Counted from the first letter of the stretch, positions 46,462 to 56,207 are shown. The stretch is DNA of 64,000 bases from Nosocomiicoccus ampullae (GCF_019357495.1 NZ_CP079110.1:1302001-1366000); one strand, 5' to 3'. The notes: generated by a model from the letters alone, not told the origin. A program made the numbers and translations.

Positions 46462-47814
46462 TTAAAGTTTATGATTAAATGTATATCGTGAATTAACCCA
46501 AACCCTAGTGTCAGATAAAATTCCATAAAACCAAACATTCTTACCAATCATCACAGTTCTTGTAACATAAAAAGGATTGTTTTTAAATTTTGACAAATCT
46601 TTATGTACAATTTCACTACCTCCACCCCAAGGTGCTGATAGTGCATAGCTTTCTCCAGTTAAAGAAACCTTAAATTGATCATAACTAATATCTTTATATT
46701 CTAAATAAGTTAAATCTTTTTTCTTAACCCATCCAACTACTTCATACTTAAAACTTTCCATTTTACTTAATTGAAAATATACTTCATTATTTATTATTGC
46801 TTGTTTTTTTACGTAATACACTTTTTTTAAATATGTTTTTGATAGCTCAAATGAATTTGGTTCACTAATATTTTTATAAATTTTAGTATCACCGCTTTTG
46901 AAATGGCATAAGTAGCTAGTTAATTCAAAACGCACTTCATGTTTTTTTTTCAACCAATCATAGTTTTCTTGAAGTGGATAATATAATCTAATATTTGGAT
47001 TGTCTAATCTTTTATAAACTGTCGCATTGGTGACCATTTCTAGATACTCTTTTTTTTCATAGGCATTAAGTTTCTTCCAAAATTCAGAAAATTGTTTGTA
47101 ATAATGTATAACTTCTTTTGTTTTCCCAATAGATTTAATTCTTCCAACTTCTAGCCACAGGATTTTATCACAAAACTTTTCAATTTGTGATAATGAATGG
47201 CTTACAAAAATCATGGATTTACCTTTATGCTTATATTGCTCTAACCTGTTTAAAGCCTTACTTGTAAAAGCACTGTCACCAACTGACAGTGCCTCATCAA
47301 TTATGTAAAGATCTGGTTCTAGAGAGATCGATATTGAAAATCCTAACTTTGCTTTCATTCCACTAGAATATAGCTTAACCGGTTGGTCGATAAAATCATT
47401 CAACTCTGAAAATTCAATAATCTTAGGCTCTAGTTCTTTTATTTTCTTTTTTGTTAACCCCAGCATTAAACATTTTAATTCAATATTTTCTCTGCCTGTT
47501 AATTCACCATTTAAACCCGCAGATATACTTAATATAGAGGAGGAACCGTTAATTTTTATAGTTCCTCTAGTTTGATTTCCAAGTCCTGCTATTATATTCG
47601 ATAATGTTGACTTACCCGAGCCGTTAATACCAACGATGCCTATACTTTCGCCCTTTTTTAAATCAAAATTAATACCATTTAATGCTAAAAATTTTTTAGT
47701 ATTAACTTTTGCTCCCAGTAAAGATTTTAATTTATGTTTATTATTTGTGTATAATTCATACTCTTTAATAATATCTCTTACTTCTAATATATTATCATCC
47801 ATTTTATGAAACAT
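46462..47814 (-). CDS. tagH: TagH-like teichoic acid export ATPase with C-terminal extension
   Basis: 450 residues. ABC ATPase (about 1-240) of the polysaccharide-export type: Walker A GINGSGKST, the family-typical NGELTGRENIELKCLMLGL, signature LYSSGMKAKLGFS, Walker B LYIIDEALSVGD. The 200-residue C-terminal extension with repeated YYVKK and VVGWVKKKDLTYLEY resembles SH3-like repeats of TagH. It should energise export of the lipid-linked polymer with a TagG permease, which is not present here. Start ATG 47814 abuts GGAGA; the ATG four codons later is an alternative. Confidence 0.82.
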   Translation of the reverse strand: MFHKMDDNILEVRDIIKEYELYTNNKHKLKSLLGAKVNTKKFLALNGINFDLKKGESIGIVGINGSGKSTLSNIIAGLGNQTRGTIKINGSSSILSISAGLNGELTGRENIELKCLMLGLTKKKIKELEPKIIEFSELNDFIDQPVKLYSSGMKAKLGFSISISLEPDLYIIDEALSVGDSAFTSKALNRLEQYKHKGKSMIFVSHSLSQIEKFCDKILWLEVGRIKSIGKTKEVIHYYKQFSEFWKKLNAYEKKEYLEMVTNATVYKRLDNPNIRLYYPLQENYDWLKKKHEVRFELTSYLCHFKSGDTKIYKNISEPNSFELSKTYLKKVYYVKKQAIINNEVYFQLSKMESFKYEVVGWVKKKDLTYLEYKDISYDQFKVSLTGESYALSAPWGGGSEIVHKDLSKFKNNPFYVTRTVMIGKNVWFYGILSDTRVWVNSRYTFNHKL

Positions 47815-47853
47815 TCTCCATTTCTATATATACAAGATATACTAGAGAGTAAA

Positions 47854-48831
47854 TTATTCTAACTCTAGATTCTCAATATATTCATTAGAGATTTCTTCTA
47901 GATTATTTTCATCCGGTAAGAAATACCATAATCCATCATCTAGAGTTTCGCCTGCACCCTCTAATTGAAGACCTTCAACATTACGACGTGCACCATTATA
48001 TTTTGTTCCAATATCCTGAATATTAGACATTGTTAAGTCTGTTTTTACATTATGGCCTAATGTATCTAAAATTGAGTTAATTCTCGTAATTGAACTCGCA
48101 GATAATAACTTATCTCCTAAAGCTTCTATAACTAATTGTTGGCGCTCTTGTCTGCCAAAATCACCACCAGAACCATTTTCATAACGACTTCTTATAAATG
48201 CAAGTGCTTCTTCACCATACATATCATACGGTAATCCTTCAACATAAGAATTACCTTTGACCTCAAACGTTGAGTTACTTACTACTGTAACCCCACCAAC
48301 AATATCTATTAAATCTTTTAACCCATCCATATTAATACTCACATAATGGTCGATTGGCACATTCATTAGATTCTCAATTGAGTCTTTTGCCATCTGTGGA
48401 CCTCCATAAGCATATGCGTGGTTAATTTTTTCTACACTATCATTACCTACAATCTCCGCACGTGTATCACGCGGAATACTAACCATCACTGTTTTATTAG
48501 TGTTTGGGTTTACTGAGAGGATCATAATCGAGTCAGAACGTTCACCTAGCCCTTCACGAGTTTCATCAGAATCAATCCCAAATAGCGCAATAGATATAGG
48601 ATCTTTGTCATCAACATTTACATCTTCTCTTCTTAGTTTAGATGGTTGCCTTTCTTCCGCACCATCATTAATCGTTGCACCTAGTTGATTTAATTTATAA
48701 AAAGTAAAACCTGCAAAAGTGACTCCTGCAATAATAACTAAAAGAAAACTCATAAATAGTATTTTAAGCCATATAGGCATCCCTTTTTTATGAGCTCTTT
48801 GTTTTCTTAATTTCTGTGGATGATTTACCAT
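47854..48831 (-). CDS. LytR-CpsA-Psr (LCP) family wall polymer transferase
   Basis: 325 residues. Short cytosolic leader rich in K/R, one transmembrane helix (about 22-44), then an extracellular LCP domain with SIALFGIDSDE, GERSDSIMI, SIPRDTRAEI, INHAYAYGG and RSRYENGSGGDFGR, the arginines and aspartates that hold the polyprenyl-pyrophosphate substrate. LCP enzymes attach teichoic acid or capsule to peptidoglycan. GAAAGGAA precedes the ATG. It is the intact partner of the pseudogene at 41776-42531 and stands 39 nt upstream of the tagH-like gene. Confidence 0.93.
   Translation of the reverse strand: MVNHPQKLRKQRAHKKGMPIWLKILFMSFLLVIIAGVTFAGFTFYKLNQLGATINDGAEERQPSKLRREDVNVDDKDPISIALFGIDSDETREGLGERSDSIMILSVNPNTNKTVMVSIPRDTRAEIVGNDSVEKINHAYAYGGPQMAKDSIENLMNVPIDHYVSINMDGLKDLIDIVGGVTVVSNSTFEVKGNSYVEGLPYDMYGEEALAFIRSRYENGSGGDFGRQERQQLVIEALGDKLLSASSITRINSILDTLGHNVKTDLTMSNIQDIGTKYNGARRNVEGLQLEGAGETLDDGLWYFLPDENNLEEISNEYIENLELE
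48209..48393 (-). repeat. LCP direct repeat, right copy
   Basis: Matches 42121-42305 with a single mismatch, in the same orientation and 6088 nt apart; brackets the whole teichoic-acid cassette. Confidence 0.85.
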
Positions 48832-49261
48832 AAGAATTCCTTTCTCACTTTAGATGAATTAAAATGTTTTTCAATATTTTTATCATAAGAAAATAACATT
48901 CAGCAGCTTTTAAGCTCGATTCTACAAGCAAGTAAATATCTATATTAAATCGGACTTGTAACAGATTATTATTTTATAAAATGTATGAATAATATTAGAA
49001 GTTAAAGCTTTATTAAATTATATTTATCATTGTTATCTAATACTCATATTTAAACTATCTTTTAAGGATTAAAGCTATTATGTGATGTATTTTGTTAAAT
49101 TAAAAACATCCAAAATCAATTTTAAACATTAAGAATAATTATATCATTTTAAATATAAGTTAACAATGTACTAATTTTTCAATCGAATATATCTTTTCTT
49201 CGAAAAACTTTTACTATCTTTATCATAATTAGTTCACATTTTTATTTAACTAATCTTATAA
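48832..49261. other. AT-rich intergenic stretch
   Basis: 430 bases without a credible reading frame. It must hold the promoter of the minus-strand LCP/tagH set. No clear operator, RNA gene or repeat was recognised. Confidence 0.5.
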
Positions 49262-49291
49262 AAGCGACTAACTCTCTAGTCAGTCGCTTTC
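49262..49291 (-). terminator. Terminator of the GcvT-like operon
   Basis: gcgactaact and agtcagtcgc form a 10-bp stem with one mismatch, extended by A-T pairs; overlaps the stop codon of the GcvT-like gene. Confidence 0.75.
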
Positions 49292-50286
49292 ACTCTTTCA
49301 TCGTTTAGATCATAAAATTTACGTTTAACGATTTTTCCTTTATTGTTTCCTACTTCTACAACACTGTTCTCTTTTACTTTTGATGTATCAACGAGTGCAA
49401 ATCCAATATATTGCTCTACTGTGTAACCGTAGATGACACGAATGACTTTTCCCACTTTCTCTTCATTAAACGTAATTGGTGTGTCACTTTTAATATACTG
49501 ATCAACAAGTAATCCTTTTACTTCATTTGGTGAACGCGTCTCTTTTTTATGGTCATTTAGAATTTTTTCTTTACCGATAAAATCTTTACTCCAGTCGACG
49601 GTCCAACCTAGACCCGCTTCATGGGGTGTTAAACCTTTAATATCTTCTAAAAGAATATATCCTTTTTCCATTGGAATACTGTCGTGATATATATTTGTTG
49701 TGACTTCCGTTAGATTGTATTTCTCTCCAGCTGTTTTAAGGCGACCAATAAACTCATCCTTAAATTCAGGTCGTACATATACTTCGTAACCGAGTTCCCC
49801 AGTAAATCCTGCACGCATGATTTCAACTGTTTCATCTGAAACTTTATACTCCCGAACGTGAAATCTTTTTAAATCGTCGATAGTTTCATTTATCAGCTCA
49901 TTCACTAAATCACGTGATTTTGGCCCTTGTATTGTGATCATACGATTTTGATGTTTCACATTTTTAATTGTTACTTTAAAATCATTTTTATGAGATTCTA
50001 ACCACTCAATCATTTTTTCTCCACGTAACGTTGAAACGTGGAATGTATCTTCATTTTTACGAATAATGATGACGTCGTCTATAATTCCGCCACTCTCATC
50101 AAGCATTGTTGTATAGACGTTATCATCTACATTTAAGTCGTAAACATCGTTTACAAAAATATAATCTAGAAATTTTGCAGCATCTTCGCCGCTCACTTCT
50201 ATTAAATCGTGCGTATATTCATGAAAACCGACATTATTTCTTATTGCTTCATGCTCTAAACGGCGTCTTTCATCATTTTTTAGCAT
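49276..50286 (-). CDS. GcvT-like aminomethyltransferase family protein
   Basis: 336 residues with the folate-binding GcvT fold: LIEVSGEDAAKFLDYI, the central IQGPKSRDLV, MRAGFTGELGYEVYV (folate/carboxylate contact), IPMEKGYILLEDIKGLTPHEAGLGW and a C-terminal barrel. True GcvT moves the aminomethyl carbon of glycine to tetrahydrofolate. No gcvH or gcvP is nearby, so it may be a demethylase-like or YgfZ-like relative instead. Its start overlaps the nnrD stop by 14 nt. Confidence 0.78.
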   Translation of the reverse strand: MLKNDERRRLEHEAIRNNVGFHEYTHDLIEVSGEDAAKFLDYIFVNDVYDLNVDDNVYTTMLDESGGIIDDVIIIRKNEDTFHVSTLRGEKMIEWLESHKNDFKVTIKNVKHQNRMITIQGPKSRDLVNELINETIDDLKRFHVREYKVSDETVEIMRAGFTGELGYEVYVRPEFKDEFIGRLKTAGEKYNLTEVTTNIYHDSIPMEKGYILLEDIKGLTPHEAGLGWTVDWSKDFIGKEKILNDHKKETRSPNEVKGLLVDQYIKSDTPITFNEEKVGKVIRVIYGYTVEQYIGFALVDTSKVKENSVVEVGNNKGKIVKRKFYDLNDERVKATD

Positions 50287-51100
50287 GTAACATCGACTCT
50301 CCTAAATAATTCACAATATCCATTGCAGTCATTGCTTCAACTGCTTTGAATTTACTTACGTATTCTGCAGTATACCCGTGCATAAAAACTGCACTATGAA
50401 TCGCATCAATTAAATTTTCATAGCGATTTGAAAAACCTAAAATCATCCCCGCTAATACATCCCCTGATCCTCCTTTAGAAAGACCGGTGTTTCCTCTATT
50501 TAAAACTGTTGTATTTGTTGGTGATGAAACTATTGTTTCACTTCCCTTTAATACAACATAGACATTATTTTCTTCAGCGAATCTTTTGGCAACTTCTTTT
50601 TGGTTATTAATAACTTCTTGAATATTCACACCTAAAATACGTGCCATTTCACCAAAATGCGGTGTGATAATTGTTGGTGCTGTTCTTTCTCTTATATATT
50701 TAAGTAGTGGCTTCACATGTGTCAGACCATCAGCATCAATAACTAATATGCCTTTAAATTTTTGAATCAGAGTTTTTAAATAATCTTCTTCAAAATCTCC
50801 AAGTCCTGGTCCAATCAAAATGCTGTCGAGACCTTCATAAAAATCTTCTAAATTATCTTCACGATTATAAAGCATCGCTTCAGGGACATGCACTCCGAGA
50901 ATAGAAAAATTTTCGTTCGGTATATTAGCTGTCGTAAGACCCGCACCGCTTCTAACAGCAGCTTTCGTAGCAAGGACTGAAGCACCAGGCATATGAATAC
51001 TACCCGCAATTATTCCCACTTTACCAAAAGTTCCTTTGTAAGAATTTTGATCTCTTTTTGGCCATAATTCTACGACATCTTTTAGTTCAAATTTATTCAT
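50273..51100 (-). CDS. nnrD: ADP/ATP-dependent NAD(P)H-hydrate dehydratase
   Basis: 275 residues of the ribokinase-like YjeF C-terminal family: VGIIAGSIHMPGASVLA, IGPGLGDF, TPHFGEMARILG, LKGSETIV and the anion hole/catalytic loop KGGSGDVLAGMI. It repairs damaged NAD(P)H hydrates in the cytosol. The N-terminal epimerase half (NnrE) found in fused versions is absent. Starts 1 nt after the amidohydrolase stop, so translation is coupled. Confidence 0.9.
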   Translation of the reverse strand: MNKFELKDVVELWPKRDQNSYKGTFGKVGIIAGSIHMPGASVLATKAAVRSGAGLTTANIPNENFSILGVHVPEAMLYNREDNLEDFYEGLDSILIGPGLGDFEEDYLKTLIQKFKGILVIDADGLTHVKPLLKYIRERTAPTIITPHFGEMARILGVNIQEVINNQKEVAKRFAEENNVYVVLKGSETIVSSPTNTTVLNRGNTGLSKGGSGDVLAGMILGFSNRYENLIDAIHSAVFMHGYTAEYVSKFKAVEAMTAMDIVNYLGESMLHAKK

Positions 51101-51101
51101 A

Positions 51102-52295
51102 TTAAACCTCTAACCGCTTCACTGTAATTTCTCCGATAGATTTCGCACATATGAGTAACGCTTGTTCATTGATCTCAAATTTTGGATGGTGGTTTGGGTA
51201 TGCTACCTCTACGCCTTCTGGTTTTGCACCGACGTTAATATATGTCCCTGGTGCTTTTTGTAAATAATATGCAAAGTCTTCAGATCCTGTGAGTGGTTCT
51301 GTCACTTGTACGTCTGTTAAATAATCTCCGATACTATTTTTCAGTAACTCTCTGACGTACTCTGATTCTTCTGGATGGTTATATAATACTGGGAAATGGA
51401 AGTCGTAGTTTAAGTCACACTCCACATCAAACGCGACTTCTAACCCTTTCACCATATCTTTAAATCGTTCATAGACAAATTCTTTATTTTCTTCTTGTAA
51501 ATAGCGGACAGTTCCGCGTAATGTTACTTTGTCTTGAACGACGTTATAACCGCCTGTTGCGTCCTCTAAAGAAGTAATTGAAATGACCGTCATATCTAAC
51601 GGGTTCATGTTTCTAGAAACTATCGTTTGAATGTTTGTAATAAAATAACTCGCGGCGACGAGTGCGTCTCTCGTTTTATGTGGAAGTCCACCGTGACCAC
51701 CGCTTCCTTGAATGACTAAATCAAAGTTTGAGCATCCTGCCATCGCATTGCCTGTCGCAAATTGTATAACACCTGTGTCAAACATTGGGAATACGTGCGC
51801 CCCGTAAACTTCGTCAAGATCATCTAAAATCCCAGATTCTACGATAGATTTCGCACCACCAGGTGGCACTTCTTCCGCGTGCTGATGAATAATTTTAATC
51901 GTACCGTTCCATTCATCTCTTAACTCATAGAGAGATTCTGCAAGTATAAGTATATATGCGGTATGCGCGTCGTGACCACACGCATGCATAACGCCTTCGT
52001 TTTTAGATTTAAATGGTACATCTGCTTCTTCAGTCACTGGTAACGCATCAAAATCTGCACGAAGTCCAATTGTTTTACCTTCGTTTTTACCTTTAATTTC
52101 AGTGATAATACCGTAACCATTTCCAACGTTAGTAGTAACTTTTACATCTTTATCTTTATAAAAATCTTCAATAAATTGTGCTGTTTTTTCTTCTTTAAAA
52201 GATAATTCAGGGTACTCATGTAAATGACGTCTAATTTCAATCATTTTACTTTCTTTTTCTTCGAGCTTTTTAAATAATTTTTCTTTAACACTCAT
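51102..52295 (-). CDS. M20-family amidohydrolase (hippurate hydrolase-like)
   Basis: 397 residues from the ATG at 52295, which lies 6 nt after GTGGGG; a GTG four codons earlier is part of that ribosome site. Metal ligands are in HACGHDAHTA and HQHAEEVPPGG, with RADFDALPV before and GSEDFAYYL near the end. The group removes acyl groups from amino acids or peptides. Placed mid-operon between two uncharacterised genes and nnrD. Confidence 0.88.
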   Translation of the reverse strand: MSVKEKLFKKLEEKESKMIEIRRHLHEYPELSFKEEKTAQFIEDFYKDKDVKVTTNVGNGYGIITEIKGKNEGKTIGLRADFDALPVTEEADVPFKSKNEGVMHACGHDAHTAYILILAESLYELRDEWNGTIKIIHQHAEEVPPGGAKSIVESGILDDLDEVYGAHVFPMFDTGVIQFATGNAMAGCSNFDLVIQGSGGHGGLPHKTRDALVAASYFITNIQTIVSRNMNPLDMTVISITSLEDATGGYNVVQDKVTLRGTVRYLQEENKEFVYERFKDMVKGLEVAFDVECDLNYDFHFPVLYNHPEESEYVRELLKNSIGDYLTDVQVTEPLTGSEDFAYYLQKAPGTYINVGAKPEGVEVAYPNHHPKFEINEQALLICAKSIGEITVKRLEV

Positions 52296-52320
52296 TTCAA
52301 TCCCCACTTTTATTTCATTA

Positions 52321-53097
52321 TTAGTTACACTCTTTTAAAACATCAAAAATGGATGCATTAATAATCGCAATTCCTGGTTGGTAAGGCATGACAAGACCAG
52401 ATACCATTACTTCTTCCCACGGATATTCATCCATCGTAAATAGAATTTCACCCGCTTCAATTTTCTTAATAAACGCATGACGTTCTTCGTCTTCCATCGT
52501 TTCTAATATTAGTTTTAAAACGTCTCTATTTGTTAAGTGCTTACTAATCATATTAATTAATTGTGATCTTGTTGTTGTATCGTCAAATTCTAAGTTTAAA
52601 TAACTCGCAATCATATATAACTGCTCTTCTCGAGTGAGCATATTGTAATACTCGATAATTGGGTAATCAAATAAGTTTACTGCCGTTGTATACTCTGCAT
52701 GATTTAAGTCAACATTTTTAAGGTTGATATCTTCTCTCACTGTTGGTAGTTCGATTTGTCTTCCAAAGCTACGTAAAATACCGTCAATAACCTCTTCATG
52801 AATGACCCCTTCATCTTCACCAATAAACAATAGATGGTGGTTAAACGTAAGATATGGGTATTTGTCTAAATCAAATGGTACAACTTGTACGTTTGACTCA
52901 TGATGGAAGTTTGAAAACCGTGTAATTAGTTCAATTTCATCTGGTGTCAGTGACTCTGAAAGTATTGATAAGTACTGATAACTCATAGCTTCTTCGATTT
53001 TTTCATCGATTAATTTATATAGATTCGTACCTTTTTCTCCTACTTTTTCTAGATGAATATCGGTGAGGTACATTTTATAAAAGTTTGCTAAATCCAT
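52321..53097 (-). CDS. Uncharacterised protein related to its upstream neighbour
   Basis: 258 residues from the ATG at 53097, nine nt after AAAGGA; a TTG at 53106 also fits but gives poorer spacing. Acidic, soluble, no signal. It is colinear with the first 255 residues of the 450-residue neighbour: MDLANFYKMYL vs MDLRTFFDTYY, VIHEEVIDGI vs LVHEDIIKPI, LTREEQLYMIASYLNLE vs LTTRELRRIISKLNITD, SGLVMPYQPGIAIIN vs LGILVPVHRDYLVMH. The third pair looks like a SAP/Rho-N-type helical hairpin. Function unknown. Confidence 0.65.
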   Translation of the reverse strand: MDLANFYKMYLTDIHLEKVGEKGTNLYKLIDEKIEEAMSYQYLSILSESLTPDEIELITRFSNFHHESNVQVVPFDLDKYPYLTFNHHLLFIGEDEGVIHEEVIDGILRSFGRQIELPTVREDINLKNVDLNHAEYTTAVNLFDYPIIEYYNMLTREEQLYMIASYLNLEFDDTTTRSQLINMISKHLTNRDVLKLILETMEDEERHAFIKKIEAGEILFTMDEYPWEEVMVSGLVMPYQPGIAIINASIFDVLKECN

Positions 53098-53102
53098 GTA
53101 TT

Positions 53103-54455
53103 TCAATCCTTTACATTAGTAAATAGTGGACGTTCTTGATGTATAAGTTTTGATAAGTGTGTATTAATTGCGGTTAGTGGATATCGTTCTCTATAGTTAC
53201 GTTTACGTGCTTTTGTATAGATTGATGAATAGTTCGGATGTTCTTTATGATGTAACACTTCTAGCATAGATAATACATCATCCACTGTTCCAACATTATC
53301 TATAGGTGCTTCACCTGAATAACTAACGACTGTCGGTGAGAAATAATCTGTCGTTACGGTTTTATTAAGGATGCCCTCAACTATATAATTTTCTGAACTA
53401 TTATAGTTAAATGTAAATTGTTTATGTTTCGTTAGTAAACCATCGACTTGTATTAGGTCTGATTGAAGACCTTCTTGATGTTCATGTATTGTAAACTCAC
53501 CGATTTGAATCGTATTTTTATTATTTTCCCATATAAAACTTGATTTAATGATTTGAATCAATTCATAAAAATTTAATCGTGTCGGTATGACTACTTTACG
53601 CTGAATCGTCGGGATATTTTTAACTGTGAGTGATAATTCATAGCCATTATAATATTTACTCTTTTCAATGGCGGTGATATTAGAAAAGTTAATCGTTTGT
53701 ATCGTTTTTAAAATATCCTCATGCATGACTAAATAATCACGATGGACCGGAACTAAAATACCGAGTGCTTTTGCTTCATACCACATCGTTTTGTTTTCAT
53801 AAATATAAATTTCATTGTCTACGTTATGTTTTATAAGTGACAGTATCTCATTTGGTAATAAACTTAACGCGTGAGTCAGATGCTCTTTAGTCGTTAAATA
53901 ATGAATCACATTTTCAATATAACTATCTTTATAAGATCCATAGTCTGTAATATTTAATTTACTAATAATTCGTCTTAACTCTCGAGTTGTTAAATTATCG
54001 TATAGCCATATTTTACTACCAGTATATATTGGTTTTAACTTATAAATATCTCTTGGTGCAGAAATGTCTTTATCTTCTAACATCGTTTTTACTTGACTCA
54101 TTAAACCTTCAGAAAGAAGTGCATCATGAATGGGCTTGATAATATCCTCATGTACTAAAGTTCCATTAGATGTTTCAATTCCATATTGAAATTCTTTTAA
54201 AGATGTCAGTAAGTCATTATCTTTAATGACATAAATATTATCTTCAGGCACGTCTTGAACTAAACGCTCGATCCATTTAATCTCAGGCAAAGAAAATGTA
54301 TGAACGAGTTGTTTAATTTCTTTACCCTCTTTTAGCTGAGTGAGTTTAAATTCTATAAAATCATCTAATGTATCAAAATCTCTGTCATACCAAATTAACG
54401 CACGGTATAAAATATCATTTTTATAGTATGTATCAAAAAAAGTACGTAAATCCAT
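53103..54455 (-). CDS. Uncharacterised protein with C-terminal pRiA4b ORF-3-like domain
   Basis: 450 residues. Residues 1-255 match the whole downstream protein and include a SAP-like LTTRELRRIISKLNITDYGS. Residues about 275-445 resemble the plasmid pRiA4b ORF-3 family: LSLTVKNIPTIQRKVVIPT, LIQIIKSSFIWENN, TIHEH, a degenerate KQFTFNYNSSENYIVEGI, then SGEAPIDNVGTVDDVLSML, HPNY and YPLTAINTHLSKL. The usual FGDxWxH core is lost. Heads the five-gene operon; GGTGGTGA lies before the ATG. Function unknown. Confidence 0.65.
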   Translation of the reverse strand: MDLRTFFDTYYKNDILYRALIWYDRDFDTLDDFIEFKLTQLKEGKEIKQLVHTFSLPEIKWIERLVQDVPEDNIYVIKDNDLLTSLKEFQYGIETSNGTLVHEDIIKPIHDALLSEGLMSQVKTMLEDKDISAPRDIYKLKPIYTGSKIWLYDNLTTRELRRIISKLNITDYGSYKDSYIENVIHYLTTKEHLTHALSLLPNEILSLIKHNVDNEIYIYENKTMWYEAKALGILVPVHRDYLVMHEDILKTIQTINFSNITAIEKSKYYNGYELSLTVKNIPTIQRKVVIPTRLNFYELIQIIKSSFIWENNKNTIQIGEFTIHEHQEGLQSDLIQVDGLLTKHKQFTFNYNSSENYIVEGILNKTVTTDYFSPTVVSYSGEAPIDNVGTVDDVLSMLEVLHHKEHPNYSSIYTKARKRNYRERYPLTAINTHLSKLIHQERPLFTNVKD

Positions 54456-54515
54456 AGAATCACCACCACTATTGTTATGTCTATATTATCACTATCCATT
54501 TAAAAGATAAAAAAA

Positions 54516-54539
54516 GAACCTAACTGTTAAGTTAGGTTC
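54516..54539 (-). terminator. Terminator of the AGCS symporter gene (copy 1)
   Basis: 9-bp stem gaacctaac with gttaggttc, loop tgttaa, U run on the minus strand. Confidence 0.85.
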
Positions 54540-54546
54540 GAATTAT

Positions 54547-56121
54547 TTAACGGAATTTTTTAATTTCTCCAGTTTCTTCTAAGTACTCTGGATAATCATG
54601 TAGCCAGAACTGTGCATTTTTAGCATCTTCTTCTTTTGGTTCGTATAAAATATACTGACTGTCTTTTTCTTTTAATTGTTTTGTATAGTCTTTATACGTT
54701 CTAAGTGCTGGCTTAAATAATATCCAAATGCCGATTAAGTTTAGCCATGCCATTAATCCGACGCCTAGGTCACCGAGGTCCCAAGCAAGTTCAGCTGATT
54801 TAACTGCTCCGTAGAACGTTGCAAGTATTAACGCAACTCTTAATACGTTCATGAGTAGTTTTCGTTTACCGGACGACATTCGTCTCGTTAAGTATGAAAC
54901 GTTCGTCTCACCCATATATGAGTACGCTAATATTGTTGTAAATGCAAAGAAGAATAATGCGATCGCAATAAATTGTGATCCAATTCCAGCAAATGTTGGG
55001 TCAAAGACGTAATCTTTACCTTCAAACGCTTTGTCTACACCTGCTTGTACGTACATTGCTGTACCTGAATAGTCTCTATCTCCACCAGGCATTTCAATGT
55101 AGATGTCGTCACTGTAAAGCATACTTGGACGACCGTTTTCTAGTGTTGTGCCGTCAGTTGTGTTATATGTACCTGATAGTAAGATAATTAATGCTGTTGC
55201 TGTACATACGAATAACGTATCAACGTACACTGAGAATGATTGTACGAAACCTTGTTTTGCTGGGTGTGATACTTCCGCCGCCGCTGCTGCGTGTGGACCA
55301 CTACCTTGACCGGCTTCGTTAGAGTAAACTCCACGTTTTACCCCGATTTCAATCATCGCACCAAAAATACCACCGAACGTTGCTTCCATGTTAAATGCCG
55401 CTTTGAAAATTGTTGCAAACATCGCTGGTACTTCAGTAATGTTAATAACGATAATAATTAACGCCATTAAAATATAGCCAAGTGCCATAAACGGTACAAT
55501 TGTTGACGCTACTTTAGAAATTGACTTAACGCCTCCAAAGATAATTAAACCTAAGAGAATCGCCAGTCCTAAACCAACGACCCAATACGGGATTCCCCAA
55601 GCATTATGGAAACTTGATGCAATCGCGTTCGATTGTACTCCAGGCATTAATAATCCCATCGCAATAACCGTTACTACTGCGAAAATAAAACCAAATATTT
55701 TACCAAACTTTCCGCCGATCCCGTATTCCATATAATACGCTGGACCTCCGCGGAATTCACCATCTTCTTCTCGTTTGTATAATTGGCCGAGCACACTTTC
55801 AATATAAGCTGTGGCCGCACCTAAAATCGCAGTTACCCACATCCAAAATATCGCACCAGGTCCTCCGATAAAGATCGCAGTAGATACACCAACGATATTA
55901 CCAGTACCTACACGTCCGGCAAGTGATAATGCGACAGACTGGAAAGTAGAGATTCCACGATCTGATTTTTCACCTTTAACCATAAGCTTAATCATTTCAC
56001 GTATGTAACGCACTTGGAAAAATCGAAGCATAAACGTGAATAAAATTCCGGTTAAAAGTAACCCGATAACTAAAACTGGACTCCAGACAATATTGATGAG
56101 TATGTCAACTGCCCGTTCCAT
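54547..56121 (-). CDS. Sodium:alanine symporter family (AGCS) protein, copy 1
   Basis: 524 residues, about ten membrane helices. Family marks: SLAGRVGTGNIVGVSTAIFIGGPG, GVQSNAIASSFHNAWGI, GVKRGVYSNEAGQGSGPHAAA. AGCS carriers import alanine or glycine with Na+. AAGGAGG stands before the ATG. Adjacent to a close paralogue and to aspA, which suggests an amino-acid uptake and catabolism neighbourhood. Confidence 0.92.
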   Translation of the reverse strand: MERAVDILINIVWSPVLVIGLLLTGILFTFMLRFFQVRYIREMIKLMVKGEKSDRGISTFQSVALSLAGRVGTGNIVGVSTAIFIGGPGAIFWMWVTAILGAATAYIESVLGQLYKREEDGEFRGGPAYYMEYGIGGKFGKIFGFIFAVVTVIAMGLLMPGVQSNAIASSFHNAWGIPYWVVGLGLAILLGLIIFGGVKSISKVASTIVPFMALGYILMALIIIVINITEVPAMFATIFKAAFNMEATFGGIFGAMIEIGVKRGVYSNEAGQGSGPHAAAAAEVSHPAKQGFVQSFSVYVDTLFVCTATALIILLSGTYNTTDGTTLENGRPSMLYSDDIYIEMPGGDRDYSGTAMYVQAGVDKAFEGKDYVFDPTFAGIGSQFIAIALFFFAFTTILAYSYMGETNVSYLTRRMSSGKRKLLMNVLRVALILATFYGAVKSAELAWDLGDLGVGLMAWLNLIGIWILFKPALRTYKDYTKQLKEKDSQYILYEPKEEDAKNAQFWLHDYPEYLEETGEIKKFR

Positions 56122-56207
56122 GAAAAAACCTCCTTATATTTTCAAAACATAGTTAGTCTTAAATATATTGTACAAAAATTCACTAACTTTTCAAACTAAA
56201 TATACAA

